This document shows, in pieces, positions 56,800-64,000 of a stretch of 64,000 bases of DNA. Made by a program: the position numbers and the translations under genes. Each line of letters starts with the position of its first letter. The stretch's first letter is position 1. The stretch comes from Beroe ovata (Eukaryota; Ctenophora; Nuda; Beroida; Beroidae). Location: NCBI GenBank assembly GCA_946803715.1, contig CAMPET010000043.1, positions 1,423 to 65,422 of the forward strand. The letters are read 5' to 3'. A model generated the notes under the pieces. The model was not told the origin of the DNA. It saw only the letters and a program-made list of their open reading frames with translations, and ran no database searches.

Positions 56800-57555
56800 A
56801 TAATATTTTAGAGCTAAAAACTAACTGAGCGTCAATTAAAAATCTGCTTGGTTACCTTATTAAGTTAATCTCATTAAACATGCACCCAAAAGTAACGATA
56901 TGCTGTTTGACCATGTAATTCTAAGCAAAATTCTAAGTAATATTGAATCCTTTAAATGGTATCTGTGGCTGAAAATGTGGATGATGATTTTATCCTAAAT
57001 CCTTGTATATTCCACTTAAATCATTTCAATGTCTACTCGATCTAACTTATTCGTTTCTTGGCACACTTAGCATTATGGAAAAGATTCTGGAAATTGTTCT
57101 TGATTCACGCCGAATCTACTAGACTCGTTCGGTCACGAACTAACACTCAGTGCTCGCCACAGAATGCTAACAGTCGTAGGCGTGTTTCCATGGCTACGCG
57201 CTATTTTCAGCTGCGCGTTGTCAAACTGCCATAAAAGGCGCGGCATCAATCAGCAAAATGTCGTCGCGCCATACGTTTCTGAGTGTCACGAGCCACCTTC
57301 TGTGACACATCATGCATGTGGCGTGTATCGTTGTTATTAATGAATGCTGTATCTAATTGTCATCCAGGGGGCAGTGTAAGTTTCAGTGTTGTGTAGGGAA
57401 CTCTATGATCACAGTACTCCATCAGGAGTTGAGGAAGTTACTACTCCTGAGAAGAAGAGTGTGAGAGTAAGAGAAGATTTGAGAGATGCAAACATTCTAC
57501 AATGGAACAATCCTTTTCATCGATGTACACTCCATTAATTCATTTATGTTCCACA
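56800..57555. other. Spacer between converging genes
   Basis: About 750 bases between the + strand disordered-protein gene and the minus-strand membrane-protein gene, so it holds both 3' ends. TCACGAACTAACACTCAG near 57131 and GAGTGTCACGAGCC near 57280 are loosely inverted. No gene seen. Confidence 0.4.
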
Positions 57556-60500
57556 CTAACCGTTATTAGGTATGTTAGGGGTCTGTAGCAGTTCTCTACT
57601 GCACGGTGTTGACTTAGAGAGGAGTAAACTATCCTCTTCCATCAGTGAATCAAAGTCACCATGCCTGGAAAATCAGTGATATAGGTACGCTTCTTATAAT
57701 TAGTTTGAACTTTGAAGTGTCCAACTTATTGAAGAAAAAATAGTCTGGAAAGTTAAGATTCTGTTACCTCGTAGTAATAAAGGTGTTATCATCTTCAAAA
57801 TCGCTGTCACTTTCGTATCCCTTGTTTTCTCTTGACATAGCAAGCTCTCTCCTTACTCTGTCGAGAATATGGACAAATCAAACAACGAAACAAGATGTAA
57901 CTCTTTCCTGATGAATTCAATCCGTAATTGATGACACCACAATCACTGACTAACCTATCTACATGTTTTGATAGGAAGACACTCAGAGTGTACATTTTGA
58001 GGAGAAGACGTCTCTTCTTGCCCGACATCAGGATAAGGTCTTCGTCTCGCTGCTTCAGTCTCATACCGAGGAGTGGTAACAAGTTGTACAGAATACGAGC
58101 TGATTCCTGGGGCAAGAAGTGTGGATATTTAGTTATTACTACAATGTAAGTCATGAATACTAAGTAATGTGTGCTTATTGAGGGGTAAGTTTTGAGAAAG
58201 TTTTGGCGTAGTTAAAATAAGTCAGGGCTAGTTTTATAGTATGATCGCTAGCTCTGTACAAGTGGTACAAGTTTTGCATACCTGTGACCCATTGAGTGAA
58301 CATTCACTGAAAATACTCTTCCTGAATACGGCAGTGTGAGCCTCTATGAGCTGATCTGTTATTCCCCACATTGTATGTTGGAACACGTGATCTACGTCCA
58401 TAGCTTCTCTGCAGTACCTAGAAGACGTTGCATAGCAACAAATGATAGCCACGTGACAGCAACGCGTGACACACGCGTGGTTAAGCCTACTCACGCGTTG
58501 AGAATTCGTATTCTTCTGGATAGTTCATGAGCTGGAGCAAGAAGTGGGAGGGTGTTGTGTGTTTCTTTCAACAAGAGCTGAGCTCTCATTATGGCAACCA
58601 AATACCTGACATATCATGAAGTTAAATCAGGTCCGCCAAATTATCCAAATGGAGAATGATCTCAAACTATTTCGGTGTTTACGGGAAAACAACTGCTCGT
58701 CACTATGCAACGGATATACAACACTTCAGCAGATAATCACTTTCTAGTTCTCTCGTCCAAGTCCCTCTTGACGTTGTTAGTATTGGTGATATTCGGCCAC
58801 AGTGGTCTGTCCACTCTGATACAAAACTTCTTCCAACGTAGATACAGGAACGTAAACCAGCCGATACTAGCGACAACGTATCCGATATTGAGCACGATCA
58901 TTTCGGGGAACAGGTACTTCTCTGGAGAAAATGTCATAGTATTAGAATTGACGCTGTTACACCCGTATTATTGATTATGGAATGAGAGCTTCGGAAAGTT
59001 TTATTCATGATTACCCTGTAAAAATGCGTTTCTGGTTTCCAGTTGAATGCAGATACCAATGAATGCATTCCAGAAGTTAACGAAGAAGGATAGGAATGTC
59101 ATGATCGAGAAGGAAGGAAGTCGGAAGGGAGGTCGAAACATAATTGTCAAACCTGTGATAATAATCACGTGTCACCAGATTCAGTGCTTACTCAACCTCA
59201 GTATTCTTAATTGAAGACCTAGAATTAATCATTTGTCACCCTATCATAGGTATTTCAATGTGATTGACACATTTCCGTGATATTGACGCGTGTTTTGAGG
59301 GAACTCGACCCAAACTCACTCATGAAGAACAAGATTCCAGTGAAAACAAACGATTGTATAGTCTCGTAGTCGAACAGTGCACCGTAACAAATAAGTAGAA
59401 GAAACTTGACCACGAACATGTAAACCTGAGAGAAGGACCAAACATGAGCTGAAGGTATCCATGGGAATTTCAAACAACGTAATTCATGTTCCCATCCGAA
59501 TTTATGGTCCTAACTCTTCATCTTCCGACATGGTATGATATTAACCCGCATGTACACGTGAGGTCTCCGATAAGACGAGAAGAAGAAGTAGTAGTTGAGA
59601 TTCCACTCATCGTTAATTCCGTACACGTACTCAGCCTCCTTCAGAAGCACGTACCCCTCATGTTCGATACTTACCTCTGTGAGTGTGGATGAAAGTTAGG
59701 GCGGGGATGAAGATACAGCTGTGAATTATAATTTGTTGAATTTGGATAATGAGCGGAAATATTTGACGAGATCAATTAACATCGTTGCGCTACAATCTAA
59801 TGAGCTAGAGGGCAACTTCTGTAGACACTACTCCTTACTTGTAAAGATGTGTCGTCGAGTCTTGATCAGGATAAACACAGGAACTGATACCCAGATCAAT
59901 ATCACAGCAATAGACACAAGGGGTGGCCACAGCACACTCCAGTCAGTAGTGTAGATGAGGCAGGTGACGTCAGGAGTGACATCACTCGCGTTAAGCATTG
60001 GATTCGGCCCTGAACGTGAATCAGTGATTATATACCAGCGGGTTATCGCACAGCAATTATAGAATGCTAATTAGGTGTATGAACTGTGGACCGAACAATG
60101 AATTGTCTGACCAGCAACACAAACGTTACTACCGGATAACGAAATATGGTCAGAAATCAGAATATTTAATGATAATGATGGGATCTTAATTATCACTTCA
60201 CTTACTTGATTTATCTGAGCCATTATATCGACACCACAACCATCTGAATGCCACAGTTCCAAATGGTAGTAGCAGGAGTTCCATCGCATACACGCACCAT
60301 TTTACCACATTCGTCTTGTACTGTAATGACTGAACTGATAGACATACATTGCTCTCACATAATGTCACATAATTTTCACCACGATTTCAAGTGTGTCTCG
60401 ATACGACCAAATGACGCTGAATAATAACTACAGATCGTTTTGTCTTACCATTGTCTCTATAGTGGATTGATACACCACAGTACACCAAGATGAATACTAG

Positions 60501-60580
60501 CACAACCAATGCTATGATTCCGCATCCAATATGAGTAATGAGAGTGTATGATATCGGAATGTTGTTACTTTCCGCATAAC
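57556..60580 (-). CDS. Multi-pass membrane protein, C-terminal part, family not recognised
   Basis: Chain of minus-strand exons: 60580-60449, 60334-60206, 60009-59839, 59676-59558, 59425-59320, 59152-59015, 58921-(about 58820), 58605-58495, 58408-58282, 58106-57963. Phases agree except that the donor of exon 7 is unclear. Seven or more hydrophobic segments, with cores IIALVVLVFILVYCGVSI, YAMELLLLPFGTVAFRW, LVSIAVILIWVSVPVFILI, VVKFLLLICYGALF, TIQSFVFTGILFFMS, IMTFLSFFVNFWNAFIGI and IVLNIGYVVASIGWF. A motif HEGYVLLKEAEYVYG lies in a loop, and FRPPFRLPS comes between helices. This layout recalls the membrane end of very large repeat-bearing surface proteins, but I cannot name it. The C-terminus has two readings: a stop at 57807 after SKERACYVK, or an acidic tail (SDSDFEDDNTF, then HGDFDSLMEEDSLLLSK) ending at 57556. 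The 5' end is not resolved. Confidence 0.6.
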
Positions 60581-61138
60581 CTGGAATCGATGTGTCAACT
60601 TACAGAAGTCTGAGATCGGTCTTGAAAGGACGGAATTATTGCTATTTTCCTGACAATTATCCAATTTTCACAATTCCAAGTAGACTCGCCTGTATTGCTG
60701 GGCCATACTGTAACTCCAGTACCATTGAGAAGGCTGGTACTAGCCACTTTATACCAACTCCAATAGTCAAGTTGGAACCAAAACACCCACGAAAACGCAC
60801 TGCGAAGAAACGAATATTTGTGAATGATTATTTGAAAAATGTTACTCGACACTCAACAGGGCGGCAATTCACCCTTGACACCCCTTGACGTTGTTTCCAC
60901 TTCTTACTCCACAAATTCACACCACCTCACAGCGGAATTGCACTCAGACACTCACTTGGTGAACTGATAAGACCACGGCATGTCCAGATTGAGAGACCAT
61001 GAGAAAAGTAGACAGAATATCTGGACATGTGTCACAATCAATCTAATTCCATCTGAGACCCATTGTGACACTTCATTCTTCGATCGGATCTGGTAATCGA
61101 TAAATCGGTTATTCGAAAGCACGGCAATCAAGCGCGGC
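60581..61138. other. Region that should hold the 5' end of the membrane-protein gene
   Basis: 558 bases between two minus-strand genes. TTCGTTTCTTCGCAG near 60800 is a good minus-strand acceptor leading into an open stretch (about 60595-60800), but it does not join the exon at 60580 through an intron of normal length. No start codon is assigned. Confidence 0.35.
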
Positions 61139-63988
61139 TTACGAAATCCCAAATCTCGCTTTACTTACTTCCTTGAACTTTTCGAAGAACAGCTGGTCAT
61201 CTTCAGTCTTTTCCTCCAGCTCGACAAAGACCTCCGTGTACTCACCGACACCCAGAAGAGGCAGCGAATCAGATTTCTTAGATTTTACCATCTCTAACTC
61301 TGCATGAATCCAATATCCATACCTACTTGTTCACGGTTCATTATAGACAGTTCATCGATCCGAGATGATCTGTTTGTTTAGGCATTTCACTTTATTGTAA
61401 GGAAATGATTTATTGTTTGGGAATGAGGTGGATACAAATTTCCTCGGATCACAACATTAAATATATCACTATTTTACAGCAACTCTTTATACATTAATTC
61501 CGCTGAAAATCGTGAACAGAATTTGAAAAACAGAGAGGTCAGGAGAGCGCAAAAGTGTACGATCTGGGATAAATACCAAGTAGCAGCATCATTGACTGAA
61601 TAATTATTCATCAGCCATGATAAACATTGAATATCCAGGGTCTGTAACTCAAGCTTAAAACAGTGATGAAGAATTGAAGGTCACTGGGAAGTGGTGATCT
61701 ACACCAAATCTATTAAACATGGCTCCAGTTGGTGTCAGTCCGCTGTTTCCCTACAGCTGATATGAGATGTACCTCTTGATCTGTCAGTCAAGATCAGCTG
61801 ATTCATCTGAAAAGTAATTTGTCCTCAAGCACTTAGCAAAATATTCCGACTAATAAGAAAACAATTGTTAACACTTAACATGTCATATCACAATATATTA
61901 CCTATGTTAATAACATGCTTGGCAAAATGTCACCATATACACATTATACATTGTACACTAACCTGCCCCACCCATGACTTTGCCGAGCTTTGAGAAGAAT
62001 TCCGTCCCCTGGGGCGGCACCACTCTCACATTATCCTCTTCGTGGGCGTCCCCCACATACATTTCCTCCACATCATCACACAACAGTTCGTCCTGTGTTG
62101 TGAACATCTCCGAGAAGTCTGAGCTGTGTACTTCTGTAATGAGGAAGGGGTTCTTCTTGGGGGCCGGTTCGAGAAGATCTCCTTGAGGCACTGGGTGTTG
62201 TGTGCTGCTACTGCTGCTACTGCTCACTTCTTCAATGATAGGTCGTGTAACTTGAGGCTGACTAGGGGCCTTGATTTCTGTTATGGCCTCCACAATCAAG
62301 GGTTTTCTCTGACTTGTTTCGACATTAACATTGTTTGTGAACTTGTCCTTGTCATCACTAGCATCTTCATCTTCTGTATCACTCTCATCATTTTCCTGGC
62401 AAGCGAGATTAGCAAATATGTCGCTAGACTTAGACGTTGTTTCCTTCTGTTGGCTGAATATAGAGATGGGCTCGCTGGGTGCAGCAGTGATCTCAATAAT
62501 TTCCTCAGTCTGATCTACTGGTTCAGCCCCGACATCCTCATTTTGGCGAGTCTCTGTGGAAGGAGCAATCATTATCTCATCTGGTTCTTCCAAAGGTGGC
62601 ATGTCAGTCAGGTCGTCTTCATCCTGAGCAAGCTTATCCTCATCAACTTCCTCACTGTTTTCTTCATCTTGGACCACGGCTGTTTCATATCCTTGAACTT
62701 TCACACTTCTTTCTGGAGTCTCAAGATGACCCGATTTTTCATAATCAGATGCCTTAGACTCCAAAGACTTAGGAATGAGCAAGCCACTTTTTGTTCTGGT
62801 TACTCCGTCTGGAAGTGTTTTTCTTGCCCCACCATCCTGAAAAAGATTATAATATGCAGCTGCTCATCAAGAATTCTATGTAATTTTGAGGGCCGTTATC
62901 TCTATTATAAACCCACCTTCTTAAGTTTTAACATAGCATCATAGCATGATTCGATTTTAGCTCTTTCTCTGTCAACCCATCTCTGTCTTTCCTCCTTTTC
63001 AGCCTCAATTCCACCTCTGGCCCAGGCTTCAGCGCAAGCACGGTCTTTAGGGAAGACTGGTCTGTCATCTAAATATTTAAGGTTTGATAACCTTACTGTC
63101 AGAACCTGGAAGATGGAAAGTTGGTTAACTGAAAAGAAATCTGTTAACTGCTCAATATAAGCTAAGTAAAACTGCACATTACCTTCCTGTAATTCTTGAT
63201 CTTCTTGATAACAGGATTACCCATCAGATTAAGAACAGAAAGCTCTTCTAGCTGCTCTAAAATGTCAACTATGCAAGGATCTTCCAAACTGTTGTGAGAT
63301 AAGTCTATAACTGAAATTGACTTGGCATCTAACAATCCATCAATAGCATCACTGTCTCTCAGCCTGAAAAGTTAAGAAATATATAAACACTGCAATTTCT
63401 ATAGGTATGCAATATGATACCTATTCAAGGCTACCATCACCTTTCCTACCTGTTCTTGGAAATCTGTAGGGTATGTATAGTAGGTACAAGGTTTCTGATT
63501 TTTGTGATATAGTTGTTGCTGACATTCAATGTATGTAACTCTATCAGCGGCTCTAAATTCTTGATTTCACTCAAAAGATTCTGTTGTAGATAAAGACACT
63601 TCAACTCCTTCTGATTATCAAGGTTTTCTATGGCCTGAATACCATTAGCTTCTAGCCACAAACATTTGACTCCTGTATACAACTCAAGATTTTCAATCTT
63701 TCCAAATCCTTGAAAATGCAAGTACAAGATATCATTTAGTTCTGGAGTAGAATAGCCTTTGTGCTCTTTACAGAGTTTCTTGATAGCTTCAACTGTCATC
63801 CTTGGACCATCATCTTTGACTTTCTTCTGATTATTATTGTCATTGGTTTCACTGACTTTTATAGAGCTACCTCCATCAGTCTTCTCAGGTTCACAATAAG
63901 ATAACACTTTATTGCTATCTGTAGGAGCTGTTAATTCATCTTTCACTACAGTATGTTCTTCAGATGATAGTTCTTCAATAAGAGGCAT
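61139..63988 (-). CDS. DNAAF1: Dynein axonemal assembly factor 1 (LRRC50) homologue
   Basis: 647-residue cytoplasmic factor needed to preassemble ciliary dynein arms. Five exons: 63988-63450, 63363-63183, 63105-62917, 62836-61963, 61299-61139. After an acidic N-terminal stretch comes [18 protein letters not shown], then leucine-rich repeats ([69 protein letters not shown]). The LRR cap segments [20 protein letters not shown] and [13 protein letters not shown] match human DNAAF1 closely. Exon 4 encodes a long acidic disordered tail. Exon 5 joins in phase and ends [18 protein letters not shown]; a donor (GAAGTAAGT) within it could instead splice on, so the last nine residues are uncertain. Confidence 0.93.
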
Positions 63989-64000
63989 GATTGCTGGATT

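Noticed and set aside
60592-60888. 98-codon + strand frame
   Set aside because: No family resemblance and no splice context; it overlaps the region expected to hold the 5' part of a minus-strand gene.
62126-62944. 272-codon + strand frame rich in Phe, Leu and Cys
   Set aside because: It is the complement of the acidic DNAAF1 exon 4; antisense of Glu/Asp/Ser-rich coding often gives long hydrophobic open frames.

Overview
The window is nuclear DNA from an animal. It holds spliced genes with GT-AG introns, no operons and no ribosome binding sites, and the proteins match animal families (a P5A-type ATPase, THOC7, PLEKHM2, WDSUB1, TMEM65, LACTB, DNAAF1). DNAAF1 implies motile cilia. Gene spacing is tight (often 0.4-1 kb), and one rhodopsin-like receptor has a style I associate with cnidarian expansions. 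I infer a non-bilaterian animal such as a cnidarian or sponge; the sequence alone does not settle which. Exon models were built by hand from splice sites, reading phase and remembered family alignments. Total lengths divisible by three support the complete models.

Left third (1-26906, + strand): the 3' half of an ATP13A1-like P5A ATPase, with a 7.3 kb intron full of degenerate ~600 bp repeats; THOC7; and an 18-exon PLEKHM2/SKIP homologue. THOC7 intron 1 carries an antisense gene for a small secreted protein. A PLEKHM2 intron carries an antisense gene for a predicted seven-pass membrane protein. The introns hold many tandem and inverted repeats.

Middle (26907-44863): a repeat-rich spacer of hairpin elements, then five + strand genes close together: single-exon mitochondrial-type fumarase (FH), the SNARE BNIP1/SEC20, WDSUB1 (WD40-SAM-U-box), TMEM65 and the serine beta-lactamase-like LACTB. 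A single-exon carbohydrate sulfotransferase lies antisense inside the 4.2 kb WDSUB1 intron that splits the SAM domain. A GC-rich palindromic element follows LACTB.

Right third (44864-64000): an acyl-CoA synthetase (4CL/luciferase-like) whose 6.6 kb intron contains an antisense rhodopsin-like receptor gene and a 1.45 kb element with terminal inverted repeats and an 8 bp target duplication (hAT-like). Next come a single-exon disordered protein of unknown function and, on the minus strand, the membrane part of an unrecognised multi-pass protein and DNAAF1/LRRC50.

The genes do not form one pathway. Several are general cell functions: mitochondrial (FH, TMEM65, LACTB), ER/Golgi/lysosome traffic (ATP13A1, BNIP1, PLEKHM2), mRNA export (THOC7), ubiquitin ligation (WDSUB1) and cilia assembly (DNAAF1). 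The most striking feature is architectural: four host genes each carry a whole opposite-strand gene in an intron, and most of those guests encode secreted, membrane or receptor proteins.
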